From: Candidatus Sphingobacterium stercoripullorum
GTDB lineage: Bacteria > Bacteroidota > Bacteroidia > Sphingobacteriales > Sphingobacteriaceae
Assembly (NCBI GenBank): GCA_019114715.1
Contig: DXEZ01000304.1
Span: 1-5,919, forward strand
Direction: 5' to 3'
DNA: 5,919 bases
Positions 1 through 5,919 of this stretch are shown piece by piece. A program made the translations under genes and the position numbers. Positions within the stretch are counted from its first letter, which is position 1; each line of letters opens with the position of its first letter. Below the pieces are notes generated by a model. That model did not search any database. It was given only the letters and a program-made list of their open reading frames with translations, and was not told the origin of the DNA.

Positions 1-636
1 GGCATGAGTAGTTCTAGATACTGAAAAAGCCACTTTATCACCACTAGGAGACCACTGTGCATGCCTTACGGTGCCTTTTGTTGCAAATAATTTCTTAGAA
101 TTGATACTCCCATCAATTGGTGCGATATATAGATTACCCGAGCGAGAGAAAATCACCTCATCGCTATTTGGCGAGACCCTTGGATAGCTACCATTCCCTA
201 GCTTGATGGGTTTACCACCCGTTATCGGCACGCTCCATACGCTTACCCCTGGCTGAATGATCTTGGACTCCGGGTTTACACTTGCCGTGGCGGACCAGTT
301 TCCGCCATGCCCGCCGCCCCTAACGTAGACCACCCACTTACCGTCGGCCGATACGCTGACGTTGGTAATCTCCTGGCCGTCATCGCTTTTATAACTGGTG
401 ATTTTTCTTGCCTCCTCCCCTTTTTCACTGGAGACATAAATATTTCTTCTGCCCTGCTCATTCATTACCCAAGCAAGCATCCCCCCATTACTGGTAAGAG
501 CGGTGATTTGCGGGTATAGCAGGTAATCTTCAATAGGAGGATTATTTTGCGCTAGGGCATCAGTGGCGTAGCCCAAAACACCCCACAGAAGCACAAGCGC
601 TATGATTTTATGTATGCTGTTTTTTATATAATTCAT
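1..636 (-). CDS. Secreted S9-family (prolyl oligopeptidase/DPP-like) peptidase, N-terminal part only
   Basis: Partial gene: 212 codons are open from the ATG at 636 to the window edge, and the 3' part is missing. I translated it by hand. Residues 1-29 form a signal peptide (basic start, hydrophobic stretch at about 11-22, end ALA|Q), so the protein is exported. From about residue 45 onward it shows beta-propeller (PD40/WD40-like) blades: VSADGKWVVYVRG (94-107), PRVSPNSDEVIFSRSGNLYI (152-171) and AQWSPSGDKVAFSV (193-206). GRRNIYVS (62-69) and DDGQEITN (85-92) resemble the propeller of Bacteroidota S9 peptidases. In that family the propeller gates a C-terminal alpha/beta-hydrolase with a Ser-Asp-His triad, which would lie beyond position 1 and is not seen. 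The start codon lies 9 nt after the deacylase stop, with an AT-rich leader and no Shine-Dalgarno, so it is probably co-transcribed with that gene. A non-peptidase TolB-like propeller or a propeller-amidohydrolase fusion cannot be excluded without the C-terminus. Confidence 0.8.
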   Translation of the reverse strand, partial: MNYIKNSIHKIIALVLLWGVLGYATDALAQNNPPIEDYLLYPQITALTSNGGMLAWVMNEQGRRNIYVSSEKGEEARKITSYKSDDGQEITNVSVSADGKWVVYVRGGGHGGNWSATASVNPESKIIQPGVSVWSVPITGGKPIKLGNGSYPRVSPNSDEVIFSRSGNLYIAPIDGSINSKKLFATKGTVRHAQWSPSGDKVAFSVSRTTHA

Positions 637-645
637 AATATTATT

Positions 646-2202
646 TTATTGATTAAACCGTAATGATTTCCCTGGCAAATTGTTAGTCCACTCTTCATGC
701 TCAATAACAAGCTGTCCGTTAACAAGCACATAATCTACTCCTGAGGCTAGAAGTTCACCATCCTCGTAGCTACTATTAGCGCTTATTCTCTGGGGATCGA
801 AAAGCATGATATCTGCATAATACCCTTCTTTAATTAAACCTCGGTCTTTGACGCGCATAGTAGATGCCGTGAAATGAGTTGACTTATATATAGCCTCACT
901 TAGCGAAAGGACATTACGCTTTAAGGCGTACTCCTGCACCACACGGGCAAAGGTACCAAACCCTCTAGGGTGACCCGAGCCACCATCCGAACCCACCATT
1001 ACCCAAGGTTGCGTCATGAAGTTAACCACATCCTCCTCTTTCATCATAAAAGATAATACTGAAGGGCTATTTTCACTACATATCTCCATAACCGCTTCCT
1101 CGGGGCTGATACCATACTCCTCAGCCACCTCGGCTAAAGATTTATTATGGTATTCTTTTCCTGGTTGCGAAAGCATCAGCTTGGAAGCATCTGCTGTTCG
1201 CGCATTAATACTCTCCACAATTCCATTTAATATACTGTCCTTTAGTGCTGGGTCCTTGAAACGCTCCCGCATAGCTTTTATACCTCCATCCCGTACCCAA
1301 GCTGGAACCAGTGCGGAACTTAGGCCAGTTTTCGAGGCTATATAAGGATATTGGTTTGCTGTTACATCAATACCTTCCGCTCTTGCCTTTTCAATTAAAT
1401 CAATAAGCGTAGTGCTCAACCCCCAAGCTTTCGGGCCCGCCACCTTGATGTGCGAGAAATGTGTTCTTACACCTGATTTTCTTCCGATATCTATAATTTC
1501 TTTAGTAGAATTCACCACGCCGATATTTTGAGATCCTTCATCCCTTTGATGTGTATCGTGTATACCGTCGTGACTGGCTACCACCCGGCATAGCTCCACC
1601 ACCTCGCTAGTCTCAGCAAAGTTCCCTGGGTTATAAAACAGACCAGTGGATATGCCAAAAGCACCCGCTTTCATCGCTTTATCTACCCAGTTTTTCATAT
1701 CCTCAAGCTCCTTAGCAGTGGGTTGAATGTCTTTGGTGCCAAGTACCTTCTTACGCACAGTATTGTGGCCAATAAATAAAGCAGCATTCGGGCCGATACC
1801 AGTATCTTCCCACTTTTTTAGTGCCGTATTGGTATATAAAGGGCTATTTCCATCGTTGCCTTCAAAGACCGTGGTCACCCCCTGCTTGAGAGCACGTAAC
1901 AGGGCACGATTCTCCTTGTTTTTATGGTTCAATTGGGACCTGTAATGCGTGTGTGGATCGATAAAACCTGGAGCTAAATATAACCCCTTGGCATCGATCG
2001 TTTGCTTGGCTCTAGCTCCCGATTGCTCAGGCCCTACATACACAATCCGCTCGCCACGAATTCCAACATCTTGCAAAACTGAATCCCCTCCTGAGCCGTC
2101 AAAAACAACGGCTCCTTTAATATACACATCGTAGTCTTGTGCTAGCCCCAAAAAGGGTAGGCAAAACATACACACTATAAAAGCTACTACTTTATTAATC
2201 AT
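646..2202 (-). CDS. Secreted N-acyl-D-amino-acid deacylase (D-aminoacylase family, amidohydrolase superfamily)
   Basis: This 518-residue protein belongs to the metal-dependent amidohydrolases that hydrolyse N-acyl-D-amino acids to the free D-amino acid and a carboxylate. Residues 1-21 are a signal peptide ending GLA|Q, so it should act in the periplasm; many family members are cytoplasmic. An N-terminal beta segment (24-78) leads to PGFIDPHTH (78-86) with metal-type H84 and H86. Then come GVTTVFEGNDG (108-118), HQRDEG with H218, SHIKVAG with H251, DVTANQYPY (279-287), and GSDGGSGHPRGFGTF (404-418) with the probable catalytic D406. The C-terminal ADIMLFDP (463-470) belongs to the composite beta domain. 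Length is normal for the family. The canonical metal-ligand Cys of GNCG is Asp117 here, as I recall from a subset of relatives. The actual substrate (D-Glu, D-Asp, neutral D-amino acids or another amide) cannot be read from the sequence. No Shine-Dalgarno precedes the ATG. The gene sits 98 nt after the GGT gene and 9 nt before the S9 peptidase gene. Confidence 0.88.
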   Translation of the reverse strand: MINKVVAFIVCMFCLPFLGLAQDYDVYIKGAVVFDGSGGDSVLQDVGIRGERIVYVGPEQSGARAKQTIDAKGLYLAPGFIDPHTHYRSQLNHKNKENRALLRALKQGVTTVFEGNDGNSPLYTNTALKKWEDTGIGPNAALFIGHNTVRKKVLGTKDIQPTAKELEDMKNWVDKAMKAGAFGISTGLFYNPGNFAETSEVVELCRVVASHDGIHDTHQRDEGSQNIGVVNSTKEIIDIGRKSGVRTHFSHIKVAGPKAWGLSTTLIDLIEKARAEGIDVTANQYPYIASKTGLSSALVPAWVRDGGIKAMRERFKDPALKDSILNGIVESINARTADASKLMLSQPGKEYHNKSLAEVAEEYGISPEEAVMEICSENSPSVLSFMMKEEDVVNFMTQPWVMVGSDGGSGHPRGFGTFARVVQEYALKRNVLSLSEAIYKSTHFTASTMRVKDRGLIKEGYYADIMLFDPQRISANSSYEDGELLASGVDYVLVNGQLVIEHEEWTNNLPGKSLRFNQ

Positions 2203-2300
2203 AAATATTCGTTTAGCTATCCAAAAGTCAACTAGAAATCATCCCTCAAGGATGCATAGGAAACCTAGAATGACAAATTACTTGTTTGTTTGTTCTTGTT
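2203..2300 (-). other. Intergenic gap between GGT and D-aminoacylase genes; possible internal promoter, weak hairpin
   Basis: This is the only non-coding gap of any size in the window. Read on the minus strand it starts with an A/C-rich run of AACAA-like units (2300-2281). A small inverted repeat follows: CATCC at 2240-2244 pairs with GGATG at 2250-2254 around a 5-nt loop. It has no clean T-tract, so it is not a convincing terminator. A TAGGTTTC (2267-2260) resembles the Bacteroidota -7 element TAnnTTTG with one mismatch, but I found no TTTG at the right distance upstream. The segment before the ATG is AT-rich with no Shine-Dalgarno. A separate promoter for the last two genes is possible but not shown. 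Confidence 0.3.
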
Positions 2301-4013
2301 TTAATATCCAGCTACGCCATCATCGCCTCTTTTATCGGCTACAGCATTGATATACCCTTCTTCAAGCATCAATACTTCCGTACGACCAATAGGTATGCGC
2401 TCTTTAAACTCGTAACCCATTTCCTCCAGCTCCGCAATCAAAGTCTTGGGGTAATCTTTCTCAACGTAAATAACATCGGGTTTCCACTGGTGGTGAAACT
2501 TCGGACTATTCACTGCCTCAGCAGGGCTAAGACCAAATTCCAATACATTCACTAGGGTTTGAAAGACGGAGGTTATAATCGTCGACCCGCCCGGTGTACC
2601 GACAACCATTAAGGGCTTGCCGTCTTTTAAGACAACCGTCGGAGTCATGGCGCTCAGCATTCGCTTTCCAGGCTCAATGGCATTCGCTTCAGCTCCTAGC
2701 AACCCAAATTTATTTGGGCTTCCTGGCTTAGCGCTAAAATCATCCATCTCGTTATTCAGTAAGAATCCAGCGCCTCCAACCACAACGCGGTTACCATAGG
2801 CACCATTAATGGTCGTGGTTAGAGAGACGACATTACCCAATTCATCGGCGATAGAGAAGTGAGTGGTTTCCTCTTTTGTAGGCAGAAGTACTTCTCCTGC
2901 TTCGATATCCTCGCTTTTTGAAGCTTTAAGCGGCGTAAAATCTTCCATTCTAGATAGGAGGTATTCTTTATTTGTCAGCGCCTCTACTGGGACATCAACA
3001 AAATCTGCATCTCCTAAATACAAGGCTCTATCGGCATATGCACGGCGTTCGATTTCTACCATCAGCTGCACCGACTCCTTGCTTTGAAAACCGTATTCAC
3101 TTATAGGGTACTCTTCAAGTTGTCTAAGCATTTGCTGGAGTAAAATCCCTCCGCTTGATGGGAGTCCCATTGAAATGATTTGATAGTCCTTATAATCGAA
3201 TACTACAGGATCGCGAACGACTGCCTCATAGGACTTCAAATCTTCAAGAGATATAATCCCTCCGCCCCGTTCCATTTCCTGAACGATTAAATCTGCCGTC
3301 TCCCCCTCATAGAAACCTTTGGCACCCTGATCCTGGATACGTCTTAAGGTACTGGCCAAATCACTTTGTAATAAAGTGTCCTGCTCCTCCCATTTACTCT
3401 CCTTTACAAAGGCCGAAGGCTCCGTACTGTACTTCTGAAAATCCTTCTTATTGCGGTTTAACCCTCTAGCTTCTCTGGCAGTAATTGCAAAGCCGTGTTC
3501 TGCAAGGTCAATCGCTGGCTGAATCAGCTCCTTAAAATCTAGGCTGCCGAACATCTCATGGGCCAGCTCCATTCCTTTGACCGTACCAGGCACACCGGCG
3601 GCTAAATGGCCATCTCTACTTTTAGTATCTATGGGGTTCCCCTCACTATCTAAATACATATCTCTGAAAGCAGCAGCTGGGGCCTTCTCCCTAAAATCTA
3701 TAGTGGCCGATTCCCCATCCTTGGTGTGAACCACCATAAAGCCTCCTCCACCAATGTTCCCAGCATTAGGATAGACTACCGCTAGGGCGTATTGCACCGC
3801 AATGGCAGCATCGATGGCATTTCCTCCCTTTGCTAGGATTTCCTTACCCACTAGGCTGGCTAGTGGGTGTGCGGAAGAAACAGCAGCTTTTCGGAAGTTA
3901 TGTTGCTTGATGATTTGATAATCGTAAGGATCGTAGGCAGTTTCCTTATTTTGGGTGTTGCTGCCACAAGAAAATAATAGTAAAAGCAGCAGTATGTAAA
4001 ATGTATTTCTCAT
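2301..4013 (-). CDS. ggt: Gamma-glutamyltransferase (glutathione hydrolase), lipoprotein form
   Basis: This 570-residue Ntn-hydrolase is made as a precursor that self-cleaves into large and small subunits. It hydrolyses or transfers gamma-glutamyl groups from glutathione and other gamma-glutamyl compounds. The N-terminus has a lipoprotein signal, hydrophobic at 6-14 then LFSC with acceptor C16, so it is probably membrane-anchored outside the cytoplasm. Family marks: GGNAIDAAIA (63-72), GNIGGGGFMV (85-94), DFRE with substrate-type R108, and KEE|TTHFS, where T383 should be the nucleophile and new N-terminus of a 188-residue small subunit. T401 and N403 match the supporting Thr/Asn of the E. coli enzyme; LLNNEMDDFSAKPG (418-431) includes D425, and GTPGGS (472-477) forms the oxyanion region. 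The lid-loop segment PGSPNKFG (430-437) is present, unlike in CapD-type or Bacillus enzymes. The C-terminus VAGY is typical. Start chosen because the signal peptide begins there; a weak AGGGA precedes it, 10 nt after the upstream gene's stop. Confidence 0.96.
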   Translation of the reverse strand: MRNTFYILLLLLLFSCGSNTQNKETAYDPYDYQIIKQHNFRKAAVSSAHPLASLVGKEILAKGGNAIDAAIAVQYALAVVYPNAGNIGGGGFMVVHTKDGESATIDFREKAPAAAFRDMYLDSEGNPIDTKSRDGHLAAGVPGTVKGMELAHEMFGSLDFKELIQPAIDLAEHGFAITAREARGLNRNKKDFQKYSTEPSAFVKESKWEEQDTLLQSDLASTLRRIQDQGAKGFYEGETADLIVQEMERGGGIISLEDLKSYEAVVRDPVVFDYKDYQIISMGLPSSGGILLQQMLRQLEEYPISEYGFQSKESVQLMVEIERRAYADRALYLGDADFVDVPVEALTNKEYLLSRMEDFTPLKASKSEDIEAGEVLLPTKEETTHFSIADELGNVVSLTTTINGAYGNRVVVGGAGFLLNNEMDDFSAKPGSPNKFGLLGAEANAIEPGKRMLSAMTPTVVLKDGKPLMVVGTPGGSTIITSVFQTLVNVLEFGLSPAEAVNSPKFHHQWKPDVIYVEKDYPKTLIAELEEMGYEFKERIPIGRTEVLMLEEGYINAVADKRGDDGVAGY

Positions 4014-4020
4014 AAATTAA

Positions 4021-4025
4021 TCCCT
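4021..4025 (-). promoter_or_regulatory. Weak ribosome binding site for the GGT gene
   Basis: Minus-strand AGGGA lies 7 nt before the GGT ATG and overlaps the TAG stop (4024-4026) of the upstream FGase-like gene. The placement would allow translational coupling between the two genes. The match to AGGAGG is only partial, so the call is tentative. Confidence 0.35.
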
Positions 4026-4956
4026 ATTGTAATTTTAACAGCTGTACTATGGACTCGGCAAAGGCGCTCGCAAAATGCTCCTGCCTCTCGGGTGTATTCC
4101 GAGCGGTGGAGTTCACCTCAATCTGCCATCCGTAAGTTTTCGGATAATCTTCGCTAGTAAAATACCTCGAATTGTACCCTCCATTGAAATAATCATCCGT
4201 GCTCATTAGGTAAGGGTCCTGCTCGCTAGGAACCGATGGCACATCACGTGCATGCATCAACGTCCCAAAGGCCTCTGGTCCAATCATAAGCTCCCTTAAG
4301 TCCACATCGCCATGCACGTTTTTATAGTTAGCTAGCGTGGATTTAGCCATAAGTTCATCCAGATCTAAGCCCGAGTACACCCTACCGATCTCAGCGATTG
4401 TCAGCCCGTAGCCTAGTTCTAGGCGTTGCACCGAATGGCCGTGGGCATGAAGATCGATAAACAGGGATTCTCCATGCTCTGCAACAGCATAACGTACCGC
4501 GCTATCTAGGTGATCGTGGTACCAATGCCAAGCGTCAAAAAGCTCTGGATGCTCCTCACAGAAGCTCTCTTCAAGCTCTCTATTTTGATCGACATGCTTT
4601 CTGGAAAGGTGCGTAATAAGTACCGTGGGCTTTAGGTTATACCGCTGGGCGAATTCCTTTTTAATGGCTTCCGCTAGTGGTACAGTGTAAGAGTCTAGTA
4701 CAGTCACAGCATCTTCACAATTATCCCGATTCGGGAGTCTATCAAGCTGTATGGTTCCGCCATGGGGCACGCTTATTACAAGCGGGATATCACCCACCTC
4801 TAGCTCAAACCACCCCTTTTCATCTTTAATCACCTGCCCTTGCTTCCAGCTCGGTAGTGGAGCAGCAGGAGATGCATCACTATCGGATTTTTTACAACCC
4901 GTTAGGCCAATAAACCCTACCGCTAAAGAAAATACTATAAGTTTCTTAAAATTCAT
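4024..4956 (-). CDS. N-formylglutamate amidohydrolase-like lipoprotein (paralogue of the upstream gene)
   Basis: This 310-residue protein is of the FGase type (PF05013-like zinc amidohydrolases, whose named member releases formate from N-formyl-L-glutamate). Its N-terminus is a clear lipoprotein signal: MNFKK, hydrophobic 6-19, lipobox LTGC with C21. The following KKSDSD is charged and somewhat like Bacteroidota surface-export signals, so it may sit in the outer membrane, possibly facing out (inference). Conserved marks in order: VISVPHGG (60-67) with H65, NRD (76-78), HLSRKHVDQNRE (116-127), IDLHAHGHSVQRLELGY (167-183) with H170, H172 and H174, YFNGGYNSR (256-264) and WQIE (277-280). These match the neighbour at 4975-5916 nearly position for position up to VPHGG, roughly a third or more identity by eye. 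The gene lies 18 nt after that neighbour and 10 nt before GGT, and is preceded by a perfect AGGAGG. The true substrate is unknown; export argues against the usual cytoplasmic histidine-degradation role. Confidence 0.82.
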   Translation of the reverse strand: MNFKKLIVFSLAVGFIGLTGCKKSDSDASPAAPLPSWKQGQVIKDEKGWFELEVGDIPLVISVPHGGTIQLDRLPNRDNCEDAVTVLDSYTVPLAEAIKKEFAQRYNLKPTVLITHLSRKHVDQNRELEESFCEEHPELFDAWHWYHDHLDSAVRYAVAEHGESLFIDLHAHGHSVQRLELGYGLTIAEIGRVYSGLDLDELMAKSTLANYKNVHGDVDLRELMIGPEAFGTLMHARDVPSVPSEQDPYLMSTDDYFNGGYNSRYFTSEDYPKTYGWQIEVNSTARNTPERQEHFASAFAESIVQLLKLQ

Positions 4957-4961
4957 ATATC

Positions 4962-4967
4962 CCTCCT
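4962..4967 (-). promoter_or_regulatory. Perfect Shine-Dalgarno for the FGase-like lipoprotein gene
   Basis: Minus-strand AGGAGG sits 5 nt (GATAT) before the ATG at 4956, inside the 18-nt gap after the upstream stop. It fixes the start codon well. A full consensus site stands out here because the two genes at 636 and 2202 have none and Bacteroidota generally make little use of Shine-Dalgarno pairing. Confidence 0.8.
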
Positions 4968-4974
4968 ATTCGGT

Positions 4975-5916
4975 TTATAAAAAGCTCTTGATAAAGTGAT
5001 TGTAAGAATTCACAAAGGCTCTAGCATACTTTTCTCTACTTTCATCTGTGTCTCTCACTCCTTTAAAAAAACATTCGATTTGAAGGCCAAAAGACTTCTC
5101 GTATTTCGCATCTGTAAATTTTCTGGTGATGTGCCCGCCACCAAAGAAAGGTTGCTTACCTACTGGATGTGGATCCTCAAAGCTTGGTGTGGACGCAATT
5201 CCTTGCTTTTCCATTTGTGCACCAATAGAATTTTCTCCAAACAGCAGCTCTTCATAAGATACGTCCTTTTTACTAACATTCACTAAATTGGCTAGGGAAG
5301 AGGATTCAAATAGCTTCGAGTTTTTACCGTTCTTAAGGTCTCTAAGTTGCTTAGCGGATAAAGCGTAACCCAGCTCTAACCTTTGGATCTTATGCCCATG
5401 CCCGTGCAGATCTACAAAAAACACATACCCGAACTTATCGATGGCATCTTTAATGGCAGCATCTAGTGCGTTGTGGTAATTGTGCCAAGCAATCTCGCCC
5501 AACTCATCGCCACAAGTAGCTAGGTTGATCTCTCTATTTTGATCCACCTTCCTTCTGGAGAGTTTGGCAATAACCATATAAGGCTTCGTGCCATTGATCT
5601 CCTCAAAAGCTTTCTCCATAGCTAAGCCCGTAGGGATGGTCCTTCTATCAATTCCCTTGACCACTCTGCCCACATCTTTACAATCTCTATCTGCAATCTG
5701 CTCGTCGTGAAAGTTTCCACCATGAGGTACGCTGATTACCACAGGCATGTTTCCTGCTCGAACCTCAACCCACTCAAAAGGGTCCAAGGTATGCCCCTGC
5801 TCATCCCAGTTGATGGCATCTACATCAAGTTGCTGCGCACTTACCGTTGGGGCGCTAAAGAGTAAGATTACCCCTAAAGCAGCCCACAATAATGATTTCT
5901 TTATATTAAACTTCAT
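4975..5916 (-). CDS. Secreted N-formylglutamate amidohydrolase-like protein
   Basis: This 313-residue protein is of the FGase type and the first gene visible in the row. Residues 1-27 form a Sec signal peptide (MKFNIKK, hydrophobic 9-20, end VSA|QQ) with no lipobox, so it is probably soluble in the periplasm, unlike its lipoprotein paralogue downstream. Family marks: VISVPHGG (60-67) with H65, DRD (76-78), LSRRKVDQNRE (119-129), VDLHGHGHKIQRLELGY (168-184) with H171, H173 and H175, FFGGGHITRKF (257-267) and LQIE (278-281). The His-rich and Asp residues are the likely metal and catalytic groups of this zinc-hydrolase fold (known for the family, not proved here). C79 and C135 each have a counterpart in the paralogue (C80, C133) and could form a disulfide after export. 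The start is placed at 5916 because the signal peptide begins there; only 3 nt lie upstream in the window, so its RBS, promoter and any earlier start cannot be judged. Substrate unknown; N-formylglutamate is only the family namesake. Confidence 0.82.
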   Translation of the reverse strand: MKFNIKKSLLWAALGVILLFSAPTVSAQQLDVDAINWDEQGHTLDPFEWVEVRAGNMPVVISVPHGGNFHDEQIADRDCKDVGRVVKGIDRRTIPTGLAMEKAFEEINGTKPYMVIAKLSRRKVDQNREINLATCGDELGEIAWHNYHNALDAAIKDAIDKFGYVFFVDLHGHGHKIQRLELGYALSAKQLRDLKNGKNSKLFESSSLANLVNVSKKDVSYEELLFGENSIGAQMEKQGIASTPSFEDPHPVGKQPFFGGGHITRKFTDAKYEKSFGLQIECFFKGVRDTDESREKYARAFVNSYNHFIKSFL

Positions 5917-5919
5917 AGT

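Noticed and set aside
307..519. Plus-strand open frame of 70 codons
   Set aside because: It lies opposite the S9 peptidase reading frame, has no family signature and no RBS; the minus-strand translation has a signal peptide and propeller motifs.
2203..2231. Sigma70-like TTGACT box and TATTTATG element before the deacylase start
   Set aside because: The TATTTATG overlaps the start codon, and no properly spaced -10 leaves room for a leader; not a credible promoter.
2240..2254. CATCC/GGATG inverted repeat as an intrinsic terminator after GGT
   Set aside because: The stem is only 5 bp and no run of T follows on the transcribed strand; could easily be chance.
2286..2555. Plus-strand open frame of 89 codons with a hydrophobic start
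   Set aside because: It begins in the intergenic gap but runs antisense to the strongly conserved GGT C-terminus; the hydrophobic look comes from complement codons, and no RBS is visible.
2301..4013. GGT as a CapD/PgsD-type poly-gamma-glutamate depolymerase
   Set aside because: The lid-loop segment and small-subunit residues match classical GGT, and no capsule synthesis genes are in the window.
4996..5286. Plus-strand open frame of 96 codons
   Set aside because: It is antisense to the FGase-like gene with no recognisable motif; treated as a shadow.
4576..5544. Identical 15-mer (4576-4590 and 5530-5544) as a direct repeat or mobile-element mark
   Set aside because: It encodes the conserved DQNRE motif in both paralogues and is explained by gene duplication and protein constraint.
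4024..5916. Calling either FGase-like gene hutG
   Set aside because: Both are exported and there are no histidine-degradation genes beside them; the motifs support the family, not that pathway.

Overview
The window looks like part of a Bacteroidota chromosome, probably marine or environmental. The protein families (secreted S9 peptidase, secreted D-aminoacylase, lipoprotein gamma-glutamyltransferase) fit this. So do the AT-rich, Shine-Dalgarno-less leaders of two of the genes and the many Sec/lipoprotein signals ending in A-Q or S/G-C. No rRNA or other taxonomic marker is present, so this placement is an inference.

All five genes lie on the minus strand and are transcribed from high to low coordinates. 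In transcription order they are: (1) 5916-4975, a secreted N-formylglutamate amidohydrolase (FGase)-like protein; (2) 4956-4024, a lipoprotein paralogue of it; (3) 4013-2301, a lipoprotein gamma-glutamyltransferase (GGT); (4) 2202-646, a secreted N-acyl-D-amino-acid deacylase (D-aminoacylase) of the amidohydrolase superfamily; (5) 636 to beyond position 1, the N-terminal 212 residues of a secreted S9-type (prolyl oligopeptidase/DPP-like) peptidase, cut by the window edge. Gaps are 18, 10, 97 to 98 and 9 nt, so genes 1-3 and genes 4-5 are tightly packed. The only intergenic space of any size is 2203-2300, where a second promoter could lie.

Every product carries an export signal, so the cluster reads as an extracytoplasmic hydrolase set. 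GGT cuts or transfers gamma-glutamyl bonds. The deacylase would release D-amino acids from N-acyl forms. The S9 peptidase would trim peptides. The two FGase-like enzymes would cleave a small N-acyl or formyl amide, or another amide substrate. A joint role in scavenging unusual glutamyl or D-amino-acid-containing peptides is a hypothesis, not something the sequence proves. No RNA genes, mobile elements, CRISPR arrays or long repeats were seen. The plus strand shows no convincing gene.
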